Below, in pieces: positions 1 to 14,709 of a stretch of 64,000 bases of DNA (position 1 is the first letter of the stretch; every line of letters starts with the position of its first letter). Position numbers and translations under genes: made by a program. The notes beneath the pieces were generated by a model that saw only the letters and a list, made by a program, of their open reading frames with translations, searched no databases and was not told where the DNA came from. The stretch lies in the NCBI GenBank assembly GCA_003868215.1, contig QWDQ01000043.1, positions 1-64,000 on the forward strand, given 5' to 3'. The stretch comes from Pseudophaeomoniella oleicola (lineage: Eukaryota; Ascomycota; Eurotiomycetes; Phaeomoniellales; Phaeomoniellaceae).

Positions 1-51
1 TACCTTACTTATCCATATTCGGAAACAAATCTCGGTTTCCTCGGGTTGGAA

Positions 52-137
52 GGGGGGGGGGGGGGGGCATTGTGATTGGGGGGGAAGTTTGAACCCCCCC
101 CCCCCCCCCCCCCCCCAAAAAAACCCCCCCCCAAAAA

Positions 138-174
<37 letters not shown>

Positions 175-245
175 AAAACCCCCCCCCCCCCCCCCCCCCC
201 CCCCTTTTGCCCCCCCCCCCCCCCCCCCCCCCCACAAAAAAAAAC
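52..245. repeat. Homopolymer tracts (poly-G, poly-C, poly-A)
   Basis: Alternating runs of G (52-67), C (about 97-116 and 179-232) and A (about 139-173) with almost no other bases. Apparent ORFs here (poly-Gly, poly-Pro, poly-Lys) are artefacts of the runs. It may be a real low-complexity tract or a poorly resolved contig edge. Confidence 0.9.
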
Positions 246-619
246 ACGTGTAACTATCTAGATACACTACACTCTAGCGAAGATATATAATATTAGATTA
301 ATCCAAGAGAGAAAAAAAAAGGAAAGGAAAGGGGATATGGAGGAGGTTTGGATGCATACGGAGGAGGGCTGGTTAATATGACCAGACAGACTCTCCCATG
401 TGCCCTCTCAACAGGAATTATAAAAGGTCTCAGATGACTTTCGATTATCCGATCGTTCTTCTTGGACTTCATTTGTGTGTAACTGCTTTACTGTACATAG
501 CCTAGATATCCTACATCTCGATCGTCACCAGGAGTGTTAACCTCTTTGATCTGTCGTGTGCCAGTATATAAACTGTGTGCTGCGAGTGTTCTGTTCACCA
601 TCACCGTTTCCCTTCTGTT

Positions 620-1955
620 TCAACCATTGTACACAAGCCAACCGCTATCGGCGCCAAACCATTCTCGAGCCAACTTGCCACCACTTTCAGTAGGTTGGCT
701 GAAGGCGACCTCTTCCTTGTCGATTTCCATGCCATAGATAAAGTTGTTCATGACACAGTCCAACAGGTTGGTTGCGATCCCTTTCCTCCTGAAGGTCTTC
801 GAGGTCCAGATCCTAGATATGCCAACCACTGCTGGCCTGGTTTCGTCCTCGACGCTTATCGATGAGCTGATGGATCGTCCCGCGGCTTCCTCATTGCTAT
901 CACCCTTATCCAACTTATTTGCCTTTACCCTTCGTCCTTCTGTTATTCGCTCGGCAAGGCAGAGCCCCACGCATTTGCTGTCCTTCACGTGCAAGAATAC
1001 CTTGTATCGATCGCTCTTATGATCGTTGCGCTCTTCGGAAATATGTTGCTTGATAGGCTTGCCACTAGCTCCGCCCGCTGAAAGCAATGACTTCTGACTC
1101 CATAGCGTCGCGTCGTCAATCTCTGTAGCCCCCAATTCCTTCGTGACAACTTCCAGCACCTTCTTCACCTGGTTTCGAGCTGGAGGCGAGGTCTTACGAT
1201 CGACGACGACGACCAATCCTTCAATGTGTGCAACTTCATATGCCCACTTCATAGCCGAGCTCTTCATGAACGCCTTCCCAAGATCGACACCGTCCTTATC
1301 CATATCGTGATACATTCGGTGTAGCATCGCGTCTTCTGTGTTCGACGGTATGTATTCCATCCTGCAATCGGGGCACGTTTTACGCGTCTCAACGCCCAAA
1401 TCGAGTTGCGTCTGTACCAGCTTCGGCTTCTTGTTTGGCGGCAGCGACGAGCGTGCATCACTCGAATTCACAACTTCGGATAACGGTTCCGTGCCTTCGC
1501 GCGACGCATCCTGCTTACGTTTCAGAAATGGAAACGTCGGCTTCCGGGTGTGTACGGGTGGAGGAGTGATGCGCGGAGGAGGCGATGAGGGAGGCGTGAT
1601 GGTATCATCATCTTGCGACGCGGAGGAGAACACGGTCGAGTTCTTTCGCGATGGACTCGACGAGGCCGCGACCGATGTCTCCCGGATAGCACGCTCGAGA
1701 TTCTCGTTGGCATCTTCAACCGGCCTCGTCCTCTCTATAAATATCTTTTTCGCGATCGGTGCATCTTCGCCATCCCATACTCTTCTGACCGACCGCGCGT
1801 AAGTCTTCATCATCAAACCCCTACTCGCGTTATTAGTATTGGTCCCGCAGAGTGAACATAAGTTGATCCCTGAAGCTGCAGCAAGGGGGGCAACAAGGCG
1901 AGACATACCTCTTGAAACTGTTGGTCACTGTGTACGGTGCAGACACTGCTGGCAT
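620..1955 (-). CDS. ECO1: Cohesin N-acetyltransferase Eco1 (ESCO family)
   Basis: Predicted nuclear acetyltransferase that acetylates the cohesin subunit Smc3 during S phase to establish sister-chromatid cohesion. Two exons, 1955-1909 and 1820-620, give 415 aa. The intron has a GTATGT donor, an ACTAATA branch site and a TAG acceptor. Residues 165-187 form the family C2H2-type zinc finger (CPDC, then HRMYH). The C-terminal third holds the acetyltransferase core: GISRIWTSKTFRRKGIA is the acetyl-CoA binding loop, followed by FSQPTESGGKLAREWFG. A stretch reading QTQLDLG just before the finger could be a degenerate PCNA-binding box. The start at 1955 is chosen because splicing joins it in frame; without the intron, translation would begin at the ATG pair at 1813/1810, about 18 residues shorter. 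The linker (residues 50-150) is Ser/Pro-rich and probably disordered. Function is confident; the exact start is moderate. Confidence 0.92.
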
Positions 1956-2544
1956 TCTTGAAGCGACGTGCGGCGACGACATGTGGTAAGACAAGGGTGT
2001 TGCTGGTTCTAAGGAAAATAAAAAAAGTCAAGGAGGCTGCTAGTGGTGCTAAATGGGCGAAAAGCTGGGGATGGGGTGGTGTTGTTTATGATTTTCTTGG
2101 ACAACGCGTGGATTTAGGCGCGAATGGTGGATTGCCTCTTAAACCCAACAGGTGCTGGACGGATCTTGGTTGAAGACTGATGATGCACTCGGTGGATGGA
2201 CAATTGCTGGAGCTTCAACGCAAGACTTGATGTCCCAGATGATCAGCAACAACGGTCAGCTTCAATTGAGCTCATGAAGGGAATTGTGGTGAGTAATGGA
2301 AGTGAAGTGAAGAGAAGAGAAAGAATGAAAGAATGGAATCTCCGGGTCGATGGGATCTGGTGATGATTTTAGGTTGTCAAGAGTCGATTTACAGAGGAAC
2401 TTGGGTAAACTTGTGGTGGGGGGTTGATCCCGATTCCAGTTAACCTGCGAGGCCTGATGGTTACCACTGTGGTACGTGTAGTATGTGTAGTACTGCCTGT
2501 CGCTGTGAGCCTTTCCAACGCATCGAGGTCTCCGCCGGCCGCCT

Positions 2545-2625
2545 GGGACTGGAACTGGGACTGGAACTGGAACTACTAAGCTAAAACCCTTAACTGGAAC
2601 TACTAATGCAGAACCCTTAACTGGA
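2545..2625. repeat. Degenerate GGAACT tandem repeat
   Basis: Repeated CTGGAACT/CTGGGACT units followed by two more spaced copies of an ACCCTTAACTGGAAC unit. On the minus strand they read as a Val-Pro repeat inside a 135-codon open frame that I do not accept as a gene. Confidence 0.7.
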
Positions 2626-5428
2626 ACCCTTAACTGTTTGCGAGTATTTGGGATCGCGTAGTAGAACAATCGAGATTCCCACCGACTCGTTTCATTGGTT
2701 CGAGAAGCTCTTTGAGGGTCTTGAGAGTCTTGAGGTCCTGTCGATCAAGGAGCTCCAACCCCTAAACGTTAACAGTTCGACTTGGGTCTGACGTAGCTTT
2801 ATCCTGGTTCCCATCTTTCAATCCAGTTACATTCACTCCTTTTGTACCGAATATATAAACTAATGCTGGACAGAGCATGAGCTGTTAAATCGATCGAAAA
2901 GGATCGGCCGACGAAGCTCATTTATTGGTAGTAGAATTCCATCACTCACTTAGCTTTGGCCCGATTTTGACGCCCATTCCAGAATATGCGCTACAGACCA
3001 GTGAAATGGGATGAGAAGGGGTGGCGAGGCGGCGAGGCGGTTGGACATGAAAATCACGAGTGTGGTGTATGTGTCCTATTGCTATTCAGTATGTGCATAG
3101 TAACCCGAGGCTCATTCTCTTCGCTTCACGACGGCAATGAATCTGAAAGGCTCTTGAAAACGGTGAACGAGCAAATGGAATCAAACCACCTTGGGAAGCG
3201 TTAAGCCGGCGGGGGCCTGAATTTGACCCAACGATGGTGATGAATACCGTGACCTACGCATCGTTCTTATTATCGTGCCAATCCAACGACACCAAGTCAC
3301 GCCATTGATTGGGTGCTGCTGCGCCTTGTTCATCACAACTAAGCAAATTGGAAAGGCTGAGGCAGACATTGGTGCGTGGTGCGCTGACCCTACGCCTTCG
3401 CAGGCCTGACACACCCATGTCTCAAGTGGAAACTCCTTCGCTTCTCTCAACCTGGGCGCTCGCTGACCTTCAGCACTGAGTGAAATGACACCTCGTGTGC
3501 ACGTATAATGCATCTCAGCCTCCCTCTGCGGCCTTCTCCCACCCCGATGCAGATTTTATCTACGTCTACAACGCTTGTGACCTAGATTTTGTACACCATG
3601 CCGGAATAATGGTGGAGTCGGCCAAACGAGTCACGCTCCAGTTCTTATCGATACCTGATCGATCACAGAAGGCCAAAAGGCCACCTTGCACCGCGTCTTG
3701 TTACACAATCAGAAGAGTAGCAGCGACGGCGGCGGCGGCAGCAGCCTGATGATGATGATGATGTGGCCCCCCGAACCAACAGCTTTGTTTGCTTCTGTCC
3801 GTTGGAGTCTTCATATTGTCCCGCTAAGGGTGATCACTAAGTCGAGAATAAGGTGGGAAATCGCTCACCAACGAAATCTCTAGAGGCTAGGTCCGCCAGC
3901 CAGCCAGCCAGCCGTATATCGTCAGAGATAGTGCTCAGTAAGCAAGACTTGTTGGGGCCAACCCGCTGGACCTATCGTCGTGTTTGATACCCAACCTTGA
4001 TCCAACCTTTTCTTGACCTCTGTCGCCTTTTCTATGTTTTTCTATCGTATCTTGATCCTTGGTTCTTCCAGACCCGTGTCAGTCGAAAGGCTGCGCTGAC
4101 GGATCTCGGCTACACGTGACGTAGTCGCCGTCGATGTATTCGGATCGAACGAGATATGGATGGTGGTTGGCAAGAAGGCTCTGGATAGCAGAGAGGTAAC
4201 GTAATCATGGACATGTAGGTATCTTGAAGCAGATCACCTCAAATGGGACCACTATAGTCTTGGACTCAATTCAACCTCGAATCAAGCCGGCTCGCCGTAC
4301 ATAAGCCCCAGAACATCGTATACACTCCACGCCAGAGTCGCCATAGGTATTCCACCGCAAGCTATGGCAGCCCATCCTGTGACGTTTTCACTTTGGTTCA
4401 TTACGCACGGAGCGCACGACGTCGAACAAAGGATCCAGACAGTTGATCACCTTATCTACTTACCTTGACCCGAACGAGGACCCCTATCGCCAACAAAGTC
4501 ACATCCTACCTACTTTGTATACGCATACTGGTCGGCTGAGCCGCAACAATGGACAAGGCGTCAAGGGTCAATGGCAACGACGCTCGCGATATCGGTCACC
4601 CTGAACCGCACTCTACTCGGGACGTGGATGTCCGCCAAGGTATTGCGTGCCTATGGTAGTAGTAGGCACTTTGGGTTGGTTCTGGGCCATCGTTGACAGG
4701 TTGTGATGAGCCGATCGATAGTAATAGCTCGCTGGGCGTGTGAAGGGCGCGGAAACGGTACAACAACCTGCTTTGGATCTGCTGCATATGTTCGTAAATA
4801 GCACGCAGTGGGTTTCTGCAGCGAGTGACGAGCCATGCTAGTGGTGATTAATATGTCGCGATCGGCCCATTCGAAACGAGAACTTGAGTTGCCGCGGCTG
4901 ATCCGCGTGTCCTGGCTCGCCCGGGAGAGACAGCATCAAAGTATTGCTCGGCTCAGGAGAAGCAGTGATGGCATAGAACCATAGGCGACGACTCCCACCA
5001 TCTGACGCTTTGGACCTGTATGATGTTGGAGCATCGTTCCCCCCCGTTGGCCAACTGATCAAAACGTCGCCGAAAGACGCTCTCATATAGTACCTCTGAT
5101 CCTGACTTCATTTAAATTACCCTTTTTCCTTTTCTTTCATACTAGAGAAATCTCCCATGAGAACTCCCGAAATAAGAGACAATGACACACAAACAAGAAG
5201 GAAACCCCCTCTCGCAATATAATAAATCTTCGATATAAATTACTCGAAGTAGATAACAGAAAGAAAAAAAAAAAACAAGACAAGAAAGGACAAGCAAGCA
5301 AGATAAAAACAGAAAGAGAAGTCTTTAATAATACCTTTCCCTTAATTTGATTTTCGTCTCCATTCCATCCCATCCCATCCCGGAATCCCGTATGCAACAG
5401 AATCCAACAACAACAATAATTAATGAAT

Positions 5429-5458
5429 ACCCAAATCCAAATCCAAATCCAAATCCAT
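5429..5458. repeat. CAAATC hexanucleotide repeat
   Basis: About four and a half copies of a CCAAAT/AATCCA hexamer in gene-free DNA. Confidence 0.8.
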
Positions 5459-6423
5459 CTCTATTATCCTGCCCTCATCCTTTTGTGAGAATTCATTCAT
5501 GTATTTCAAGTTCTTCTTTCCTTTCAGATTGTCTGTCGTGAACCCGAATTGAAAACAGTATCTCACCCTGGCCAACCCTGTTCTTTAAAATATACCTTTA
5601 CCTACCTTACTTACTACCACCGTGCGCGCTCTATCTCTCCCTCTCACACAAACATATTTTCAGGGCCCGTACCCTTCTTTGATCCTAGTCAATCCCGTAT
5701 ATTCTCCCACAGGCAGTGCAACTCCCCTTACGTAGTAAAAAGAAAAGCGAAGGACACAGGGGTGATGGTTTTTATATATATGAACTAAGACAAAACACAA
5801 ATTAAACAAACAAGGTAGGCAAAAGAAAAAAAAAAAAGAGAGAAAGAGATATGGAGAAAGAACAACGATGACGATGAACGATGGATGGTTGGTGGACTGA
5901 TAGACGGATGATGAATGTCGTATACTGTAAACTAGATAAGATTCAAGGAGAGAGGGTGGGGGGGGATATTTCTGAACTTGTGAAAAAAGATATTATATAT
6001 GAAGAAGAAGATAGATAGATAGAAAGAGGATAGAGAGAGAGAGAGTCTGACGGGACAGCAGGGTTTGCCAATTTTTTTCTTTCTTTTTTCCCAAAACAAT
6101 TCTCATGCGGAGGAGGAAGAGGTGTTAGACATTCTTGGAGGGATAGTATGGATCATTTGATGAGGATAATGTATCCTGCTGACGTGCGTGTAATAATAGG
6201 GAAACAGTATATACTATGTAGGTAGGTAGGTGATCCAGACCTTTTTTGGGTGGGGGGATGGTATATCTAACAAGAAAAGAATATATACATGAATGAATGA
6301 TGGTAGGAAGGATGAAAGGTCTGAGAATATTGAGACGAGGTTTTGGTCCATCTCTGCAACATACACATGTGTATGCGACAGAATGTTTAGATCGGCGAGG
6401 TGCTTCTATCTCTGAGACAGCAT

Positions 6424-9276
<2,853 letters not shown>

Positions 9277-11585
9277 CTAATGATAGCCGGCAGCTGTTCC
9301 TGCTCCCGCACCAACACCGACACTGGGACTCGGTTTCGGTGCTATCCCTGCACCAGCTACAGTGTTACTAGAACCAACTGCCAGGCCGTTATCTTTCCCA
9401 AGAGGTGAAGGCGCGATAGCGGTCCCTGCCACCATGTTCGATGTCGCAGCATTGTTTTTCTTAACAGTCTCGACACCATTTTTCTCTCTCTCGGCCTTTT
9501 CCTTCTCTCGTTCCGCCTTTTCTGCTTTAGTGAGTCGTGGCTTTCGGGCAGTAGTCCCGCCTGATCTTGATGATGTAGTGGTCTTGGTGGTAGTGCCGCC
9601 TTGACTTGTTGAGGTTCCATTGGCGGCTGCATCTTTGCCGGCTGACGCATTGGCATTTTGTTTGGCACGAGATCCAGTAGCTCGGCTACGATTGGTACGA
9701 GCACCCTTCGAGCGTGAGTTGGTGGTAGTACCGTCAGCCCTATGAGAGTACACACGTTAGTACTTGCGCCTGATTGGATGAAGATGTAAACATGGAATAC
9801 AGCAGAAACATACTTCTCGAGGCTCGCTTTCTCCCCCTCTGGCACTAAAGGTCCGCAGTAGACGAAAAATCCATCTTTACTGGCTGCAGCAGTAGCTTCC
9901 CACGCCATCTCGCTGTCGTCCACGAACGGGTCATCACGATCATATTCCTCGATCTTCTTTCTTCGAGGTTTCTTCTTCTTTCCATCTTCACCTGTGCCCG
10001 TCCCTTCAGCACCGGAATTGTTGCCAGTATTACCAAAGCCAGACATAGCGACGTCGCCGTCATTATCGCTTTCCAGGTCAAGAGACATGTCCTCGCCGTC
10101 AGCTGACTCGTTCTCGGCTGCTGATTCTGTGACTCCTTTCTTTGCGTTACGCTCAAGGGCGGCAGACGCAGCTGCGACGCGTGCAAGTCTGTCACGCTGA
10201 GCGGCCACACGCGGATGCAGTGCAGCAAATCCATACTTCTCTTCAGCCATCCTAGCGAAGTTCACGACTTTGTTGCTCTGACCAAGAAGAGGAATTTCAA
10301 TGATGATGTTCGGAGTGGATTTGTTTTCGTTCGAAGACCCATCGGATGTGGTTCCGAACAGAGCAGACGATATCAGACCAGATCCTTGCGGAAGCGAAGG
10401 AGGTACCTCTTTAATACGAGCAGGCGGCTTTGGTGATGGTGCATTTGACGGATTTCCGGACGAATTCTTTTTGACCATCGGAGCTGCCTTTGGTGCAGGC
10501 TGCGGCGCAGTCTCAGAATCAACTGGCATTGCCTTTACAGGATCTTCGACCGTCGGAATAGATGCGGCGGGTGGATTAGAAGGCTGAGGCGGTGCAGGTT
10601 CAACGGGGAGCTGTCTAGTGGGAGGCGACGTGCCGGAGGCTTTGGTCAGATGGCTTTCTGCCGAATTGGTTCTCTGCATTTGTGAGTATGGAGCTGCAGC
10701 AGATGCGGGAGCGTTCGTGGATTTCGGAGGGGGTTGCAATGGATTCATCAAGCTTGATAGCGAGGGCGATGCACTCGCACGTGAAGGCAGTTGACGTGCG
10801 GGTTGAGGACTTGGCGGTGATGGTGCAGATGTTGACGCACTCATAACGGATCCTCTAATTGGGTCAAATCTCGTTCCCCCTGGGCGAGTTGGAATCGTCG
10901 CGGGTGGTGGCTGTGGCGAGTGTTGTTGTTGTTGTGGCGGCGGCGGAGGTGGCTGGATGTTATTTGTGTGAATAGCTTCATGATTTCCATTTTGAGAAGG
11001 TTGGGTTGTTGATGGAACATCAGAATCTTGGGGTGCATGTTGAGATTGTGTGATTGGAGAAAGTAGAACATCGATCTTGGATTGGCGTGGTTGTGCGACA
11101 TTCTCGACTTTAACATTTACATTATTCGAATTTTGATTATTATCGAGTTTCTGTTTTTTGCGCGGATTGGTGGTTGATGCTGCCGCCGTTGAAGATGTTC
11201 GTGGTTTCCGAGTTGACGCAGGCTTTTCCTTCTTTTCGGCTTCAGGTTTTGTTTCGCGTTTACGGCGTGGAGGTTTCTTAGGTTTGGCATCTGGAATGGC
11301 TGATTGATTGGTGTGGCGTTGTGTGGCTGATGCGGATGTGGATGTAGATGCAGATGCAGCAGAATTATTGTTTTTGGATTTATTCTCAACACCATGAAAA
11401 TCAGGAAGACCACCTACACGAATGGTTGAGGATGCCGAACCAGGAGCATCGTTGGAGTTGGATGATTGACCATTTGGCGTGGGTGATTTGGAGCGTGCAA
11501 TTTCCGAGTCTGGAGCGCTGGACAAGTCGACCGACGAAGAATAACCTTCGCCAGCACCTTCACCACCTCCGTTTCTCCCGTCCAT
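9277..11585 (-). CDS. HPC2: Hpc2/ubinuclein-like subunit of the HIR histone chaperone
   Basis: Predicted nuclear subunit of the HIR/HIRA complex, which deposits H3-H4 outside S phase and represses histone genes. Two exons (11585-9814 and 9739-9277) encode 744 aa. The HUN (Hpc2-related) domain lies near residues 535-590, with the hallmark IEEYDRDDPFVDDSE followed by a Phe-rich FFVYCGPLV segment. The rest is long and disordered: Pro/Ser/Gln/Asn-rich from 1 to 500, then after the domain an Ala/Lys-rich tail with a charged KAEKAEREKEKAEREK helix. The intron has a GTATGT donor, a GTACTAACG branch site and a CATAG acceptor; AA joins G to restore Lys. Upstream frames before the ATG at 11585 lack a start codon. 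Divergent from RPAP1, about 1.5 kb away. Confidence 0.9.
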
Positions 11586-13109
11586 GGCTGCAACCTCTAG
11601 ACTGACCAAATCGGGTGATTAAGAACGTACAGCGTAGGTCAACAGCGATAATTGTAAGATATTGCCCGTGGACGGTGCAAAATAATGCATGCAATATCAG
11701 ATGATGTCTCGGTAGCGATCTGACCGGGTGGTCGATCGTCTAGTTCTCCACGTCAACTGCGAGGTTCCTGCCGACACACGCACTTGCTGCCTTCGCTTCA
11801 ATGTGACCCAGGAATTCAACTCAGATCGCGGACGACATACGGCTGGTGTAATAGCGAGTGTTGTTGGCAGCAGTTGTAAGATTTGATAGTATTCGAGGAG
11901 AGCGACACGGATGACGGATGAGATGATGGTACAAGGATGACAGTTGGCGGATAGTTTGATGGTAGATGACTTTCAACGATGGAAGGGGAGTTGAAGGAAA
12001 GAGAAAATGGGAAGAAAGGGAGGTTGTTAGAAGAGGAGAGGAAGAAAGCTGTTTGTAGATGAAATTGGCGATGGAAGGAAGATCGGGGGGAGGGACTGTG
12101 ATATAAGGTAAAACGGGCACGAAAGGAAAGCTAAGTCTGGTGCAAATCAAAAGGGAACATCAAAAAGGTGACATTCTTCGAGCCAGCACAAGCACAAGCA
12201 CAAGCAGAGAAAGGATCAAGCCAAGTCTGCTGTACGCGATTCAGTTCAAGGTGGAAGGGGGGAAACGGAGGGGGAGCATAAGCATAGGGCATCAGCTAAG
12301 GTTGAAAAGATTGGGAATGGGAATGGCATTAAGGTCGATCAGAGGACAAAGAGGCAAGGCAATTTTGGTTTAGCACACACTGTAGTACAGGGCAGGTAAA
12401 GGTATGGAGGAGGTAAAGTACGGTTATAAGTAGCGACTATTCAGAACCGCAGAAGGATGTCCTCGGGGAACAAAAAGGATATATGGCTAAGGTATGATGG
12501 CAGCACACAGCGGTAGATGGTGTTATCCATGGTACATTGCGTCTTCAATATGCCGCATGTTCAGTTACAGGTAGGCGAACAGTGAAGCCTAGGTAGAGGT
12601 TCATGTACCCGGAAGAATGAGGACCACCCGGGAGGCGGTAGGTAAACAATAGCGACATTCAGATGATGCGACGGGTAAGCGAAAGGGAACGAGAACGAGA
12701 ACGGTCAAAATGCAGAAGCCAAGAGAGAGGACAACACCGAAGAAATGGACCAGGTTCGCAGAATGGAAGTTCTACCCAAATCACCAATCATGAATCATTT
12801 GGGATGTCAGAAAAGTGACTAAGTTAAGGTACACCACGATTACATGATCATTTGTGGAGTAAAGAAGCGCTAGATCCGAAGAAGAAGAAACCAGGGTCTG
12901 TTAACGTGACTACGTGATTTCCTGCACAGTTTCCTTATCGATAAGCTTCCCACTTTCGGGGAGCCGCAAACCTTAATTATCCAACCAGGAAAAGTTGATC
13001 GTCTCGGGATTCCTTCCAGAAGCAACGGAAATAGAAAAATAGACTACTTCTTACGGCCGCCGATACATCCATCGATCTTCGTCATACTGCCGGAAACCCT
13101 GCCTGCGCC
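11586..13109. other. Divergent intergenic region HPC2-RPAP1
   Basis: Upstream DNA of both genes, strongly purine-rich on the plus strand between about 11880 and 12750, with a CACAAG run near 12187-12208. No gene supported. Confidence 0.6.
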
Positions 13110-14489
13110 ATGGCCATCAGAGGACAACGATTCGAACTGGACCTATCTGACGATACTGACAATTTCACCTTTAACCCCTTGGACAATGATGGAGAAGCCT
13201 CAGAGCCTGAAACAGGCGGGTTGATGATCGGCGAGATCAAGGAGCGTGACACTTCTGCGCCTCCTGCACCACCCAAGTTTCGCTCGACCGCGACAGGTTT
13301 TCCAGCCCACCGAAAGCGAACTCCCTCGAAGTTCAAGCAGGCGCAAACGAATCCAGAGTCGCATCGAGACCATGCAAGTCTTGCGCAGAATGCAGTGCAA
13401 CGGGGTCCGTCGGATCAAGCCATCGCTCAGCGATTACGGCAAAAGAAGGGCATCTCGGCCGAGGATATAGAAAAGAAGCAGATCGACGAAGAGAACAGAA
13501 ATAGATTGGCGTCCATGTCCGTCGAGGAGATCGAAGAAGCAAGGAGAGAGTTGCTAGGCAGCTTGAATCCTACAATGCTCGAGCGATTGTTGAGGAGAGC
13601 TAACATTGACGACCATACGCCATTCGACACGCCTCCGAGTCAACCTTTGAACACCTCAAGCCAACCGACAGAACCTTCACCAGAACAGCCTACGAAAGAC
13701 CCAACACCATCACCACTCCAACCTCCCAAGAAGTCCGTCTCATTCGCCGAACCCTCTAGCGATAGACCATCACCACCGTCACCACCATCAAACAACACCC
13801 ACCCTCAAACCCTTCGGCCAGACGATGCCGAACCCACCGCGAACCAACCCTCCATGCACTTCCCAGCACCCCCTCGTGACCCCTCCTCAATGCCAACCCT
13901 CGACCCCCTCTCCCCCTCCTTCCTCACCGACCTCCAAACGCACTACTTCCCCAACACCCCCCACGACCCTGGCTCCCTATCCTGGCTCACCGACCCCTCC
14001 GCCTCCGAACTCGCCTCCTCCCCTTACAACCCAACCTCGACATCCTCCATCCCCGTCTCCGCCCTGCGCTTCTCCTTCACCGGCGCCCTCCTCCCGCCCT
14101 CCATGTCCTCGGCGATCGACGTGCGCGAGGGTCTGCACCACCACGGCCTCGACCCGGACTCGGCGGGCTACACGATCCCCGAACTCAGCATGCTCGCGCG
14201 CTCGACCGTGCCGGGACAGAAATGCATCGCGTTCATGGTCCTGGGCCGTATACTGTACAGGCTCGGCAGCGGCGGGTTCGGAGCGCAGAGGACCGAGTTG
14301 GTCGAAGGGTTGTGGGAATGCGTCGAGGGCGAAAGGGGGTTGGAAGTCATGATCGGTGAAGCGAATCGCGAAGAGGGCAAGGATCGGGTGCACAGGAGCG
14401 TCATGACCTACGCTACCGAAGGGGTGTGGCTGTGGCGTCAAGGACTGGAAAAGGGAGGTGTAAAACAAGATAGAGGGTTACATAGATAG
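13110..14489 (+). CDS. RBA50: RNA polymerase II-associated protein 1 (RPAP1/Rba50)
   Basis: Predicted factor for assembly and nuclear import of RNA polymerase II. A single exon encodes 459 aa, typical of fungal Rba50 and much shorter than animal RPAP1. The RPAP1 N-terminal motif is at residues ~105-170 (SDQAIAQRLRQKKGI, then RLASMSVEEIEEARRELL and LLRRANID). The RPAP1 C-terminal motif is at ~315-390 (LRFSFTGALLPP, DVREGLHHHGLDPDSAGYTI, then ARSTVPGQKCIAFMVLGRI). The middle (190-300) is Pro/Ser-rich. The start ATG at 13110 opens with MAIRGQRFELDLSDD, which fits the family. From 13700 to 14200 codons are nearly all C-ending, so a 175-codon shadow frame stays open in another phase. It ends 220 bp from the convergent SDS23 stop. 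Confidence 0.9.
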   Translation: MAIRGQRFELDLSDDTDNFTFNPLDNDGEASEPETGGLMIGEIKERDTSAPPAPPKFRSTATGFPAHRKRTPSKFKQAQTNPESHRDHASLAQNAVQRGPSDQAIAQRLRQKKGISAEDIEKKQIDEENRNRLASMSVEEIEEARRELLGSLNPTMLERLLRRANIDDHTPFDTPPSQPLNTSSQPTEPSPEQPTKDPTPSPLQPPKKSVSFAEPSSDRPSPPSPPSNNTHPQTLRPDDAEPTANQPSMHFPAPPRDPSSMPTLDPLSPSFLTDLQTHYFPNTPHDPGSLSWLTDPSASELASSPYNPTSTSSIPVSALRFSFTGALLPPSMSSAIDVREGLHHHGLDPDSAGYTIPELSMLARSTVPGQKCIAFMVLGRILYRLGSGGFGAQRTELVEGLWECVEGERGLEVMIGEANREEGKDRVHRSVMTYATEGVWLWRQGLEKGGVKQDRGLHR

Positions 14490-14709
14490 TACGAGACAGA
14501 CAAGAGTCTCTACCTAACTAAGCTGGTGGTGAAATTGTACACCACAAAAAGATAAAAAATCAAGTTGCTCGATTTCATACACATCAGATCATAGGAATGA
14601 TGTTTCTGCCTTCTTTTTTGATATCAAAATATCCCGAAAACCTCCTTCTCGCTCACACTCACAACTCGCACATCAACGACATTCTGAACAAAGACCTCCC
14701 TGGAGACTC

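Larger units (their letters stand above)
1956..6423. other. Gene-free stretch, simple-sequence rich
   Basis: No supported gene. It holds ECO1 upstream DNA, GGAACT-type repeats near 2545-2610, a GCCA run (about 3897-3914), a CAAATC repeat (about 5431-5457), and purine- or pyrimidine-rich tracts from 5800 to 6300. Open frames here are short, biased in composition and unlike known families. Confidence 0.6.

Noticed and set aside
2262-2669. Minus-strand 135-codon frame with Val-Pro repeats
   Set aside because: Its core is just a translated GGAACT repeat and the flanks show no domain.
11821-12150. Minus-strand frame upstream of HPC2
   Set aside because: No ATG near its start, Ser/Pro/Leu bias reflects a purine-rich plus strand; more likely 5' flank.
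13825-14352. 175-codon plus-strand frame inside RPAP1
   Set aside because: Shadow frame kept open by C-ending codons; the RPAP1 frame carries the conserved motifs.
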